From positions 1 to 64,000 of the forward strand of contig NZ_PJII01000014.1 in assembly GCF_002929215.1 (NCBI RefSeq): a stretch of DNA of 64,000 bases. Direction: 5' to 3'. Origin of the DNA: Arthrobacter sp. ZGTC412. GTDB taxonomy: Bacteria; Actinomycetota; Actinomycetes; Actinomycetales; Micrococcaceae. The position numbers and the translations under genes were made by a program. The notes below the pieces were generated by a model. That model saw only the letters and a program-made list of their open reading frames with translations, was not told the DNA's origin and did no database searches. Of this stretch, positions 9,385-17,446 are shown piece by piece (position 1 is the stretch's first letter; each line of letters starts with the position of its first letter).

Positions 9385-10653
9385 TCATGTAACCTGCAGG
9401 GTGAAGGCGTGCGGGGCGGTACCGGCCCAGGGCAGCCCCAATTCACTGAAGGTGGCATGCTGCCCGGCGGCACGCGCCAGGGCGTCCTCGATGCCGGTGA
9501 CCACTGCGTGTGCCGCATCCCCCTCGCCTTCCCAACGGAAGTGCGCCTCATCGATGGGCGCCGGCAGCGGGGCAGTTCGAATGGCTTCCAGGACGAGCAT
9601 AAAAGCACCGCTGTCCAGGAGCGGGCTGATGAGCGGAGCCCCGGTGTTGCGATGGGCCAGCAGGTTTTCCGTCAGGTCGTCCCGGCCGAAGACCTCCTCG
9701 GAACGGCCGGCAGCTGTCTCCACCGTCAGGCGGTCCTCGGTGTAGTGGAAGACCGCCGTGCCCGCCGAGCCCTGGAGGGTCACGTAGGGCTCCACGGACT
9801 CGGTGGCGCACAGTGTGAGGGCGCAGGTGATGGGCAGTCCCGCGCTGGTTCGGATCCGGATCACCGAGGTGTCATCCGATTCGATCTGATTGGCACGGTA
9901 GAGCTCGGTTTCCAGGGAAGCGATGTCGGCCGTGGTGCGTGCCCCGGCAATTCTCAGCGCTGTCGCCACCGCATGGGCCAGGGGATTGGTGGCCACGCCG
10001 TCCACCACGTCCACGCCGCGAATGGTGCGTTTGCCGGCCCAGCGGGACCGCTTGTAGTAGGCCCGGTCCCGCACCCAGCGGCCGGTGGCAGAGATGCCCT
10101 GAAGGGTGCCTATGGTTCCGTCCGCCAGGAGCTGTTCGATGGCCTCCAACGCGTGGGAACCCAGGCTCTGGAAGCCGATCTGGACACTCCTGCCATTGCC
10201 CGCAGCAGCGTCGCAAAGCCGGCTGAAGTCCGCCAGCGACGCGACCGGCGGCTTTTCCAGGTAGAGGTCGGCCGCGGTGGCCAGTGCTGCCAGGCCGAGC
10301 GGGGCATGGGTCTGGATGGGGGTGGCAACAATAATCAAATCCAGCCCGCTGGTATCCGCGAGCAGTTCGGCCAGCCCGGGAAAGACGGCGGTTGTTGCAG
10401 GGACGGAGCCGGGGGCCGGGGGATTGGGGTCAGCAACAGCAACAAGGCGGACGACGCCGGCGGCCTGGAGGCGTTCCAGGTTCTGCAGGTGGTGCGTGCC
10501 GAAGCCGTGGACACCTACCAGCGCCACCCGCGCTGCAGGTCCGCCGGGGTGCTCCGCCACGGGCTCCGCCGCGGCCTGCGCGTCAGTGGCAGGTACCGGA
10601 TCGTGTGGGTTCCGGGGCTGGGTCCCGGCGACGGTGCCGGCTGGCGTTCCCAT
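9385..10653 (-). CDS. Gfo/Idh/MocA family oxidoreductase
   Basis: A 422-residue NAD(P)-dependent dehydrogenase of the glucose-fructose oxidoreductase family. After a Pro/Ala-rich N-terminal extension of about 40 residues comes the Rossmann fold (VALVGVHGFGTHHLQ), then VATPIQTHA and the catalytic-lysine motif LYLEKPP, followed by a C-terminal alpha/beta substrate domain with TNPLAHAVATALRIAG. The ATG at 10653 has GGAG eight bases upstream. Such enzymes act on sugars, inositols or sugar acids; in pectin and rhamnogalacturonan clusters they accompany DUF1961 proteins, as here. Two LacI-type sites lie upstream (10706-10719 and 10762-10773), linking it to the same regulon as the sugar importer. 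Confidence 0.85.
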   Translation of the reverse strand: MGTPAGTVAGTQPRNPHDPVPATDAQAAAEPVAEHPGGPAARVALVGVHGFGTHHLQNLERLQAAGVVRLVAVADPNPPAPGSVPATTAVFPGLAELLADTSGLDLIIVATPIQTHAPLGLAALATAADLYLEKPPVASLADFSRLCDAAAGNGRSVQIGFQSLGSHALEAIEQLLADGTIGTLQGISATGRWVRDRAYYKRSRWAGKRTIRGVDVVDGVATNPLAHAVATALRIAGARTTADIASLETELYRANQIESDDTSVIRIRTSAGLPITCALTLCATESVEPYVTLQGSAGTAVFHYTEDRLTVETAAGRSEEVFGRDDLTENLLAHRNTGAPLISPLLDSGAFMLVLEAIRTAPLPAPIDEAHFRWEGEGDAAHAVVTGIEDALARAAGQHATFSELGLPWAGTAPHAFTLQVT

Positions 10654-10705
10654 GGTGCTCCAATTCCGCCCGGACAGGGCACGGTGTTATTCGGCGCCCG
10701 TCGTT

Positions 10706-10719
10706 GGCAAGCGCTTTCC
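10706..10719. promoter_or_regulatory. LacI-type operator, class A
   Basis: GGCAAGCGCTTTCC, close to the canonical LacI/GalR-family operator consensus. It lies 53 bases upstream of the dehydrogenase start and matches the reverse complement of the class A site near GH42 (3223-3236) with one mismatch. Confidence 0.6.
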
Positions 10720-10761
10720 GCCTTCCAGTGTGCGGCACGACCGCCCTTGGAGTCCAGTTTA

Positions 10762-10773
10762 TGTAACGATTCA
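10762..10773. promoter_or_regulatory. LacI-type operator, class B
   Basis: TGTAACGATTCA, nearly identical to the sites at the lacI/rhaM promoter (13743-13767) and at 3258-3269. It sits 43 bases before the class A site relative to the dehydrogenase gene, so both promoters share the same pair of operator classes. Confidence 0.6.
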
Positions 10774-10798
10774 AAATGATTTGACCTACGCCCTGGGA

Positions 10799-11056
10799 GG
10801 TCTAGATTTTCGAGAGCCGAAGGAACGCTCGCACTGGCCCGACGGGCTCACGGACACCACGCTCTTCTCGCAGCAGGGTGCCGCCCTCGTTGGGCTGTCC
10901 GGAGTGTTGGACGATGAAGAGTTCGGGGATCACGCCCACTGGTCATTCTGGTGCCCGGATGAGTTCCCGGGCGGCATCCGGATCAGCTGGCAGTTCTTTC
11001 CTGTAGAGGAGGTTGGGTTCCTGGGCCATGCGGCCTGGTTCCTGTTTGTGCCCTGA
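10799..11056 (+). pseudogene. Remnant of a DUF1961 (YesU-like) protein
   Basis: In the plus frame ending at 11056 the segment HWSFWCPDEFPGGIRISWQF followed by FPVEE matches the conserved core of DUF1961 proteins (H..FWCP..FP..I...W.F.P.E), known from Bacillus YesU of the rhamnogalacturonan cluster. The family continues with a GL.MLFF segment and about 120 more residues; here the frame changes character and stops 14 codons later. No convincing start codon is seen, and the N-terminal part is poorly conserved. I take it as a degraded, truncated gene. It is divergent from the Gfo/Idh dehydrogenase, a common partner of DUF1961 genes. The call rests on motif recall and context. Confidence 0.45.
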
Positions 11057-11194
11057 ATAATGTCCCTCGGGCACCACGAATACCTATTGCCGCTGAGAGG
11101 CATAAGTTCACCTATGCCCGCCCCGGCCCATGAGCCCCGGCGCATCCCCCTGCTGAATGCCGACCACGGCAGTTGGGGCGTGCGTGGGAGCAGG

Positions 11195-11404
11195 TCAGGC
11201 AATGGCTTCCAGCGAGAGTTCCTCCACCGCGGACTGGAGAGCGTGCAAGTCGAACCACTCGACGGGCAGCACGTCATGAATGAAGGCATCAAAATCAAAG
11301 GGATGGCAGTGCCCGCCGTGGTTCCAATAGAGGATCCAGAGGTCGATCAGGCCAAGATCCTTCCGCTGCAGCAGGTGTCTCGCTGTGTGCCGCAGGTCAT
11401 CCAT
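11195..11404 (-). CDS. Small hypothetical protein (69 aa)
   Basis: A 69-residue acidic protein, starting MDDLRHTARHLLQRKDLGL, with no signal peptide or membrane segment and a central His/Asp/Phe-rich stretch (HGGHCHPFDFDAFIHD). The composition is protein-like rather than that of a GC-rich shadow frame. ATG at 11404 is chosen, with GGA upstream; a TTG six bases earlier is an alternative. It is 77 bases downstream of the P-loop kinase gene on the same strand and may be cotranscribed. I do not recognise a family. Confidence 0.55.
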   Translation of the reverse strand: MDDLRHTARHLLQRKDLGLIDLWILYWNHGGHCHPFDFDAFIHDVLPVEWFDLHALQSAVEELSLEAIA

Positions 11405-11481
11405 AACCAATCCTTGCTTCTGCTACCCCCGCCCCACAAGGGCAGCAGCAGTGTTTGCCGCGACAGATTTTTGTAGTGGTG

Positions 11482-12096
11482 TCACTGGGGGCAGGAGGCG
11501 CTGGATTCCAATACGCCGGTGATGATCTGCTGCAGCTGCAGGGCACTGCTTTCGGTGGAGCCGCCCGCATCAATGACAACAAAACCGGGATACCAGGGCA
11601 GTTCGGTGTAGGCTCTCCTGAACCTTTGGAGGTCGTCGAGGTTTTCCTGGTCCTCGCCCCTGAGTGCAATCCGTTCGTACGCCTGCTCAGCCGTGACGTC
11701 GAAATAGACAACGGCCTGAGCCTTTGGCAGCATTCCCAGCAGGGCTTCCAGCATCCGGCGGCGGCGTATGCCCCGGGCTTTGCGGAGGGCCAGCTGGCAG
11801 TACAGGTGCCTGTCCATAATGACCAGCCCGTCGAAGCGCCCTGCGCGCAGGTGGTTGAGCAGGACGTTGTAGACCCTGACAACGGTTTCGACGATATCCG
11901 CCACCTGGGCGGGCAGCGGCAACCCGAAGCGCCGGGCCAGGGCCGAGATGGTTTTGCGCCCTGAGTAGTTGCCCAGGACCAGCACCGGTGTGCCCGGCAT
12001 GAGTTCCTCCACACCCTGAACGGCAGTCGACTTGCCGGCACCATCAATTCCCAGCACCACAATGAGGGCGGATGGTCGTCTTGAGCGTTGTGTCAT
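11482..12096 (-). CDS. Thymidylate kinase-like P-loop nucleoside kinase
   Basis: A 204-residue P-loop NTPase. The N-terminal Walker A is GIDGAGKST (about residues 16-24) and the DRH motif in VIMDRHLYCQ resembles the DR(Y/F)-type motif of dTMP/deoxynucleoside kinases. The C-terminal half has RRAYTELPWYPGFVVIDA, as in tmk-like proteins. It is shorter than and divergent from housekeeping dTMP kinase, so the substrate is uncertain. A possible small protein gene follows downstream. The start ATG at 12096 has an AAGGAG-like site 17 bases away, rather far, so translation may use another signal. Confidence 0.75.
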   Translation of the reverse strand: MTQRSRRPSALIVVLGIDGAGKSTAVQGVEELMPGTPVLVLGNYSGRKTISALARRFGLPLPAQVADIVETVVRVYNVLLNHLRAGRFDGLVIMDRHLYCQLALRKARGIRRRRMLEALLGMLPKAQAVVYFDVTAEQAYERIALRGEDQENLDDLQRFRRAYTELPWYPGFVVIDAGGSTESSALQLQQIITGVLESSASCPQ

Positions 12097-12227
12097 GTCT
12101 CTTTCATAAGGAGGTGCACTGTGCCTGCGGTTCGGGAAGCCTCTGGACAGGCCGTGAAAGCAGGTGAGGACGGCTCCGGGTCAAAGTAGGAGCAGAATAG
12201 GTGAGTCTGCACTGGAGGGAGACCGGC

Positions 12228-12602
12228 ATGGAGCCTGTAATGGTTGATGGTGGCAAGGGCACCGTGGAATTGCGTTCCGACGGTGTCATCCACCTTATCT
12301 GGGAGCCGCAAGTCCGTATAGAACAGCAGGACGCCCAGGCAGCAATGGCAGCTGTCAACGAGATAGCAGGGGAGGGGACTTTCCCCATGCTGGTGGACAT
12401 GGCCACTACCGAAAACGTCACCAGGGCAGCCCGTTCCGTATTCTCCATCCCGTGTGCGGCGAACCGGATTGCGCTGCTCGGCTCCAGCCCGGTGGACCGG
12501 ATCCTGGCCAACTTCTTCCTGGGCGTCCACATCCCGCCGTGCCCCACCCGCTTCTTTACCTCCAGGACAGAGTCCATGGACTGGCTGCAGCAGGCCGGCT
12601 AG
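12228..12602 (+). CDS. STAS/SpoIIAA-like domain protein
   Basis: A 124-residue soluble protein with alternating strands and helices. It reads VELRSDGVIHLIWEPQVRIE, then a helix and MLVDMATTENVTRAARSVF, a pattern seen in actinobacterial SpoIIAA-like/DUF7793 proteins with STAS-type fold. A strong GGAGGGAG precedes the ATG at 12228; an upstream in-frame GTG at 12201 would extend the protein over this site and is less likely. It ends 20 bases from the convergent lacI stop. Function unknown; relatives are found in light or stress response contexts, but nothing here proves that. Confidence 0.6.
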   Translation: MEPVMVDGGKGTVELRSDGVIHLIWEPQVRIEQQDAQAAMAAVNEIAGEGTFPMLVDMATTENVTRAARSVFSIPCAANRIALLGSSPVDRILANFFLGVHIPPCPTRFFTSRTESMDWLQQAG

Positions 12603-12622
12603 TCCGCCGGCGGTAAGTCCGG

Positions 12623-13645
12623 TCAGCCCGCGGACGGCGCCGCGGTACTTTGCCGGACCACCAGTTCCGGGGTGAAGATGACTGCGCGGTGCCGGGGGTG
12701 CTGGGCTTCAACCTCTTCGGCCAGGAGTTCGATGGCCGTCCTGCCCAAGGCTTCGGTGGGCTGCCGGATGGAAGAGAGGGGCACCACGGCGGAGACTGCG
12801 AAGTCGATGTCGTCGTAGCCGATCAAGGCGATGTCCTCCGGAATCCGGAGGGTGTGCGTCATGGTGAGCGATTGCATGACTCCGAGCGCCAGGAGGTCGT
12901 TGGCGCAAAAGATCCCGTCTGGAAGCGCGGCGCGGTCCCGCTCCACCAGTATGTTGCCGACGCTTCGCCCGGCCAGGACAGTCTGGCCTTCCGAAACCAG
13001 CACCTCCAGCGTGGCCTCCGGTTCTTCCTTCACGGCCCGCTGGGCGCCCTGCAGGCGGTCCGCCACCTGGCGGATGGACGTGGAGCCACCCACAAAGGCG
13101 AGCCGACGGCGGCCGGTGTCCAGCAGGTGCCGGGCAGCGAGGTACCCCCCGGCGTCGTCGTCAACAGCCACTGAGCTGAACTTATCCTCGTCAGCCAACC
13201 GGTCCACCAGGACGGTGGGCACGCCGCGCTCGCGGAGGAGGTCCAGGCGCTCGCTGACATCGCCCACGGGCGAAATGAGGAGGCCCTGGACGCGTTGCTC
13301 CTGGAACAGGTCGATGTAGTTTGCCTCCCGGCCGGCGTCGTGCCCGCTGTCGCCCAGCAGCACGGCACTGCCCTGGAGGGCGGCTGCATCCTCGGCAGCC
13401 CGCACCACGGACGTGAAAAAGGGGTTTCCCACGTCCAGGACGATGAGGCCTATGGTGCGGCTGTGGCCGGCGCGCAGCTGGCGCGCTGCGTCGTTGCGGA
13501 CGAAACCGAGTTCATCGATGGCACGCAACACCCGTTCCTTGGTCCGCTGCGAGACCCTGTCCGGGTAGTTCAGCACATTCGAAACGGTGCCTACCGCCAC
13601 GCTGGCGTGGTTGGCTACGTCCTTGATGCTGGCTGAGCGATTCAT
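12623..13645 (-). CDS. LacI-family transcriptional regulator of rhamnose/pectin genes
   Basis: A 340-residue LacI/GalR repressor. The N-terminal HTH is SIKDVANHASVAVGTVSNVL followed by the hinge helix (NDAARQLRAG), and the periplasmic-binding-protein-like sensor begins at IGLIVLDVGNPFFTSV, with CANDLLALG and LIGYDDIDFA typical of the sugar-binding core. The ATG at 13645 (GGAG upstream) puts the HTH at residues 5-25 as usual. It is divergent from rhaM, and the intergenic region contains three overlapping inverted repeats covering the rhaM promoter. Related sites at 3258 and 10762 suggest it also controls GH42, the ABC importer and the dehydrogenase. L-rhamnose or a phosphorylated intermediate is the likely inducer. 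Confidence 0.9.
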   Translation of the reverse strand: MNRSASIKDVANHASVAVGTVSNVLNYPDRVSQRTKERVLRAIDELGFVRNDAARQLRAGHSRTIGLIVLDVGNPFFTSVVRAAEDAAALQGSAVLLGDSGHDAGREANYIDLFQEQRVQGLLISPVGDVSERLDLLRERGVPTVLVDRLADEDKFSSVAVDDDAGGYLAARHLLDTGRRRLAFVGGSTSIRQVADRLQGAQRAVKEEPEATLEVLVSEGQTVLAGRSVGNILVERDRAALPDGIFCANDLLALGVMQSLTMTHTLRIPEDIALIGYDDIDFAVSAVVPLSSIRQPTEALGRTAIELLAEEVEAQHPRHRAVIFTPELVVRQSTAAPSAG

Positions 13646-13713
13646 GATTCTCCGTGCTGGTGGGCCGAGTGCGGATGCCTCCCGGTGTTGTAGGGAAGCA
13701 GGTCCCGGAATGC

Positions 13714-13767
13714 TTGACACCTAGTCAGATTCAAGAGTACTTTGAATCGTAACAATGAAACGATTCA
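13714..13767 (+). promoter_or_regulatory. rhaM promoter with three overlapping LacI-type palindromes
   Basis: TTGACA at 13714-13719 and TACTTT at 13738-13743, spaced 18 bases, form a good promoter towards rhaM. Palindrome 1 (GATTCAA, 13728-13734, with TTGAATC, 13742-13748) covers the -10. Palindromes 2 (TGAATCGTAACA, 13743-13754) and 3 (TGAAACGATTCA, 13756-13767) cover the start region; together their outer halves also form one larger inverted repeat. This layout fits repression by the divergent LacI protein and its autoregulation. Confidence 0.75.
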
Positions 13768-13795
13768 AAGATTCGCGAGTTCAGGAGAGTTCCAA

Positions 13796-14143
13796 ATGAG
13801 GGTGTGCTTCCGTTCCTCGGTTCAGCCGGCGCTGATCGACGAATACCGCCGCCGGCACGCCGCCGTTTGGCCGGAGATGCTCAGGGCGCTCAAGGCCGCC
13901 GGCTGGAACAACTACTCGCTTTTCCTCGGCGAGGATGGGCTCCTGATCGGATACCTGGAATGCGACGACTTCGACGCGGCCCGGGCCCGCATGGCCCTCG
14001 CGGGCGTAAACGCCCGATGGCAGGCTGAAATGGCAAAACTTTTCGAAGACACGGACCAGGCGCCCGACGAGGGGTTCCAGGTACTTGAGGAAGTCTTCAA
14101 TCTTGACAGCCAGCTCGCGGCGGCAGAGTCCTCCGCCCTCTGA
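13796..14143 (+). CDS. rhaM: L-rhamnose mutarotase
   Basis: A 115-residue cytoplasmic enzyme that interconverts alpha- and beta-L-rhamnopyranose for the isomerase. It has the family pattern EYRRRHAAVWPEM with Tyr17 and His21 corresponding to catalytic Tyr18 and His22 of E. coli RhaM, then GWNNYSLFL and the C-terminal ..LEEVFNLD. The start at 13796 is chosen because AGGAGAG precedes it and the family begins just before the first strand; an in-frame upstream ATG at 13742 lies inside the operator. The C-terminus has a short extra tail. It is the first gene of the rhaM-rhaI-rhaEW-rhaB operon. Confidence 0.92.
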   Translation: MRVCFRSSVQPALIDEYRRRHAAVWPEMLRALKAAGWNNYSLFLGEDGLLIGYLECDDFDAARARMALAGVNARWQAEMAKLFEDTDQAPDEGFQVLEEVFNLDSQLAAAESSAL

Positions 14144-14237
14144 CTTGCACGGCGCGCTCCAGCAGCGGGGCCGCACCGGAACACAGCAATACCAACCAGA
14201 CCCCAGCTCAACAAAGACACCGGAAAGAACCATCATC

Positions 14238-15404
14238 ATGAATGACGTAGCAACGGCGCTGGGCAGGCTCGAGGAGCTTGCCATCGAGGTCCCTTCGTGG
14301 GCTTATGGAAATTCGGGTACGCGGTTTAAGGTGTTCGGTACGCCGGGCACCCCGCGTACTGTGCAGGAGAAGCTTGCGGATGCGGCGAAGGTCCACGAGC
14401 TGACTGGTCTGGCTCCCACCGTTGCGCTGCACATCCCGTGGGACAAGGTGGATGACTACGCCGCCTTGAAGGAGTACGCCGCCGGGTTGGGCGTTGGCTT
14501 GGGCACGATCAACTCCAACACGTTCCAGGATGATGAGTACAAGTACGGTTCGCTGACCTCGTCCAATGAGTCTGTCCGCCGCCGTGCCGTGGACCATCAC
14601 CTGGACTGCATTGAGATCATGCACGCCACGGGGTCGACGGATCTGAAGATCTGGCTGGCTGACGGCACGAACTACCCGGGCCAGGATGATATGCGAGGCC
14701 GCCAGGACCGCCTGGCTGATTCCCTGCAGGAGATTTACGCGGCGCTGGGTGAGGAGCAGCGGCTGGTGCTGGAGTACAAGTTCTTCGAGCCGGCTTTCTA
14801 TCACACCGATGTTCCGGACTGGGGCACCTCGTACGCGCAGACACTTGCGCTGGGGGAGAAGGCGTTTGTCTGCCTGGACACCGGTCACCACGCTCCGGGC
14901 ACGAACATCGAGTTCATCGTGATGCAGCTGCTGCGCCTGGGCAAGCTGGGTTCCTTTGACTTCAACTCCCGCTTCTACGCCGATGATGACCTGATTGTTG
15001 GTGCGGCGGACCCGTTCCAGCTGTTCCGCATCATGGTTGAGGTGATCCGTGGCGGCGGTTACGGCAAGGACTCCGGTGTTGCGCTTATGCTGGATCAGTG
15101 CCACAACCTGGAGGAAAAGATCCCGGGCCAGATCCGCTCGGTCCTGAATGTCCAGGAGATGACCGCCCGTGCCCTGCTGATCGACACTGAAGCATTGGCT
15201 GAAGCCCAGCGTGCCGGGGATGTGCTGGCCGCGAACGGCGTCTTCAACGATGCCTTTTACACTGACGTCCGCCCGGTCCTGGCCGAGTGGCGTGAATCCC
15301 GCGGCCTGCCCGCGGACCCGCTGGCCGCGTTCAAAGCCAGCGGTTACCAGAAGAAGATCAATGAGGACCGCGTGGGCGGCCAGCAAGCCGGATGGGGCGC
15401 GTAA
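14238..15404 (+). CDS. rhaI: L-rhamnose isomerase (RhaI type)
   Basis: A 388-residue metal-dependent isomerase converting L-rhamnose to L-rhamnulose. It belongs to the RhaI class known from Rhizobium and Pseudomonas rather than to E. coli RhaA. Metal-site segments of the xylose-isomerase-like barrel are visible: LVLEYKFFEPAFYH (Glu), VCLDTGHHAPGTN (Asp/His), and FDFNSRFYADDDL (Asp). The ATG at 14238 gives the expected N-terminus; the frame is open 51 codons upstream, over the end of rhaM, but without family similarity. GGAAAG lies upstream. Codon use in this gene shows more GTT, GGT and CTG-rich common codons than its neighbours, suggesting high expression. Confidence 0.92.
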   Translation: MNDVATALGRLEELAIEVPSWAYGNSGTRFKVFGTPGTPRTVQEKLADAAKVHELTGLAPTVALHIPWDKVDDYAALKEYAAGLGVGLGTINSNTFQDDEYKYGSLTSSNESVRRRAVDHHLDCIEIMHATGSTDLKIWLADGTNYPGQDDMRGRQDRLADSLQEIYAALGEEQRLVLEYKFFEPAFYHTDVPDWGTSYAQTLALGEKAFVCLDTGHHAPGTNIEFIVMQLLRLGKLGSFDFNSRFYADDDLIVGAADPFQLFRIMVEVIRGGGYGKDSGVALMLDQCHNLEEKIPGQIRSVLNVQEMTARALLIDTEALAEAQRAGDVLAANGVFNDAFYTDVRPVLAEWRESRGLPADPLAAFKASGYQKKINEDRVGGQQAGWGA

Positions 15405-15409
15405 CGAGC

Positions 15410-17446
15410 ATGACTAACAAGACTGTTGAAGACCTGATTTCGCGTTCCAACCGCCTGGGCGCGGACAAGCGGAACACCAACTTCGCCGGCGGCAACACCT
15501 CCGCGAAGGGCACCGAGAAGGACCCGGTCACGGGCGAGGACGTCCAGCTGTTGTGGGTCAAGGGCTCCGGCGGGGACCTCGGCACGCTGAAGGCGGAGAA
15601 CCTCGCGGTGCTGCGCCTGGACCGGTTGAACGCGCTGAAGAACGTCTACCCGGGCGTTGAGCGTGAGGACGAGATGGTGGCCGCGTTCGATTACTGCCTG
15701 CACGGCAAGGGCGGCGCGGCTCCCTCGATCGACACCGCCATGCACGGCCTGGTGGACGCCGCGCACGTGGACCACCTGCACCCGGACTCCGGCATCGCGA
15801 TCGCCACCGCGGTGGACGGCGAAGCCCTGACCACCAAGATCTTTGGCAACAAGGTTCTCTGGGTTCCCTGGCGCCGCCCCGGTTTCCAGCTGGGCCTGGA
15901 CATCGCCACGATCAAGGAAGCCAACCCGCAGGCCATCGGCACCATCCTGGGCGGGCACGGCATCACCGCCTGGGGCGCCACCAGCGAAGAAGCCGAGCAG
16001 AACTCGCTGTGGATCATTGAGCAGGCCGAGAAGTACATCAAGGACAACGGCAAAGCCGAGCCCTTCGGTTCCAGGCTCCCGGGCTACGCAGCCCTGCCCG
16101 AGGCAGAGCGCCGCGCCAAGGCCGCAGCCCTGGCACCGGTGATCCGCGGCCTGGCCTCCACGGACAAGCCCCAGCTGGGGCACTTCAGTGATGACGCCGT
16201 CGTCCTGGACTTCCTCGAAGCCGCCGAGCACCCTCGCCTCGGCGCGCTGGGCACCTCCTGCCCGGACCACTTCCTGCGCACCAAGGTCAAGCCGCTGATC
16301 CTGGACCTGCCCGCCGACGCCTCAATCGAGGACTCGATCGCCCGGCTGCACGAGCTGCACGCTGACTACCGCGAGGACTACCAGGCCTACTACGACCGCC
16401 ACGCCGACGCCGGGTCCCCGGCGCTGCGCGGCGCTGACCCGGCCATCGTGCTGATCCCCGGCGTGGGCATGTTCTCCTACGGCGCGAACAAGCAGACCGC
16501 ACGGGTGGCCGGCGAGTTCTACATCAACGCGATCAACGTGATGCGCGGCGCCGAGGCGATCTCCACCTACGCCCCGATCGAGGAATCCGAGAAGTTCCGG
16601 ATCGAGTACTGGGCGCTGGAGGAAGCCAAACTGGCCCGGCTGCCCAAGCCCAAGTCCCACGCCACCCGCATCGCCCTGGTCACCGGCGCCGCGTCCGGCA
16701 TCGGCAAGGCCATCGCCACCCGCCTCGCCGCCGAAGGCGCCTGCGTGGTGATCGCCGACCTGAACCTGGAAAACGCCGAAAAGGTCGCCACCGAGCTCGG
16801 CGGCCCCGACGTTGCCATCGGCGTCCAGGCCGACGTCACGGACGAGGCACAGGTCGCGGCCGCGATCGACACCGCCGTGCTGGCGTTCGGCGGCGTGGAC
16901 CTGGTGGTCAACAACGCCGGCCTGTCCATTTCCAAGCCGCTGCTGGAAACCACCGAGAAGGACTGGGACCTGCAGCACAACGTCATGGCCAAGGGCTCGT
17001 TCCTGGTAGCCAAAGCCGCCGCGAAGGTCATGATCGCCCAGGGCCTGGGCGGGGACATCATCTACATCTCCTCCAAGAACTCCGTGTTCGCCGGCCCGAA
17101 CAACATCGCCTACTCCGCCACCAAGGCAGACCAGGCCCACCAGGTGCGGCTGCTCGCCGCGGAACTGGGCGAGCACGGCATCCGCGTCAACGGCATCAAC
17201 CCCGACGGCGTGGTCCGCGGCTCCGGCATCTTCGCCGGCGGCTGGGGCGCCAAACGCGCCGCCGTGTATGGCGTGGACGAAGAGAAACTGGGCGAGTACT
17301 ACGCCCAGCGGACCCTGCTCAAGCGCGAAGTCCTGCCCGAGCACGTGGCCAACGCCGCAGCCGTCCTCACCAGCAACGAACTGTCCCACACCACCGGCCT
17401 GCACATCCCCGTGGACGCCGGAGTGGCCGCAGCCTTCCTCCGATGA
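15410..17446 (+). CDS. rhaEW: Bifunctional L-rhamnulose-1-phosphate aldolase / L-lactaldehyde dehydrogenase
   Basis: A 678-residue fusion enzyme. The N-terminal half (about 1-420) is a class II aldolase/adducin-type domain, with NFAGGNTSAKG, HVDHLHPDSG (metal-binding His) and LWVPWRRPGF. It cleaves L-rhamnulose-1-phosphate into DHAP and L-lactaldehyde. The C-terminal part (about 425-678) is a short-chain dehydrogenase with LVTGAASGIGKAIA, NNAG, and YSATKAD carrying the Tyr/Lys pair; it oxidises lactaldehyde. This RhaEW (YuxG) fusion occurs in Bacillus, Chloroflexi and actinobacteria. The start at 15410 follows the family N-terminus; an ATG at 15392 overlapping the end of rhaI is the alternative. 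It overlaps rhaB by ATGA. Confidence 0.93.
   Translation: MTNKTVEDLISRSNRLGADKRNTNFAGGNTSAKGTEKDPVTGEDVQLLWVKGSGGDLGTLKAENLAVLRLDRLNALKNVYPGVEREDEMVAAFDYCLHGKGGAAPSIDTAMHGLVDAAHVDHLHPDSGIAIATAVDGEALTTKIFGNKVLWVPWRRPGFQLGLDIATIKEANPQAIGTILGGHGITAWGATSEEAEQNSLWIIEQAEKYIKDNGKAEPFGSRLPGYAALPEAERRAKAAALAPVIRGLASTDKPQLGHFSDDAVVLDFLEAAEHPRLGALGTSCPDHFLRTKVKPLILDLPADASIEDSIARLHELHADYREDYQAYYDRHADAGSPALRGADPAIVLIPGVGMFSYGANKQTARVAGEFYINAINVMRGAEAISTYAPIEESEKFRIEYWALEEAKLARLPKPKSHATRIALVTGAASGIGKAIATRLAAEGACVVIADLNLENAEKVATELGGPDVAIGVQADVTDEAQVAAAIDTAVLAFGGVDLVVNNAGLSISKPLLETTEKDWDLQHNVMAKGSFLVAKAAAKVMIAQGLGGDIIYISSKNSVFAGPNNIAYSATKADQAHQVRLLAAELGEHGIRVNGINPDGVVRGSGIFAGGWGAKRAAVYGVDEEKLGEYYAQRTLLKREVLPEHVANAAAVLTSNELSHTTGLHIPVDAGVAAAFLR

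Noticed and set aside
8962-10779. A 605-codon open frame on the plus strand across the dehydrogenase gene
   Set aside because: It is antisense to a clear Gfo/Idh gene and has the Arg/Gly-rich composition of GC-driven shadow frames; no family motif.
13742-13795. Longer rhaM starting at 13742
   Set aside because: This ATG/start lies within the operator and close to the expected transcription start; AGGAGAG precedes the internal ATG at 13796, which matches the family N-terminus.
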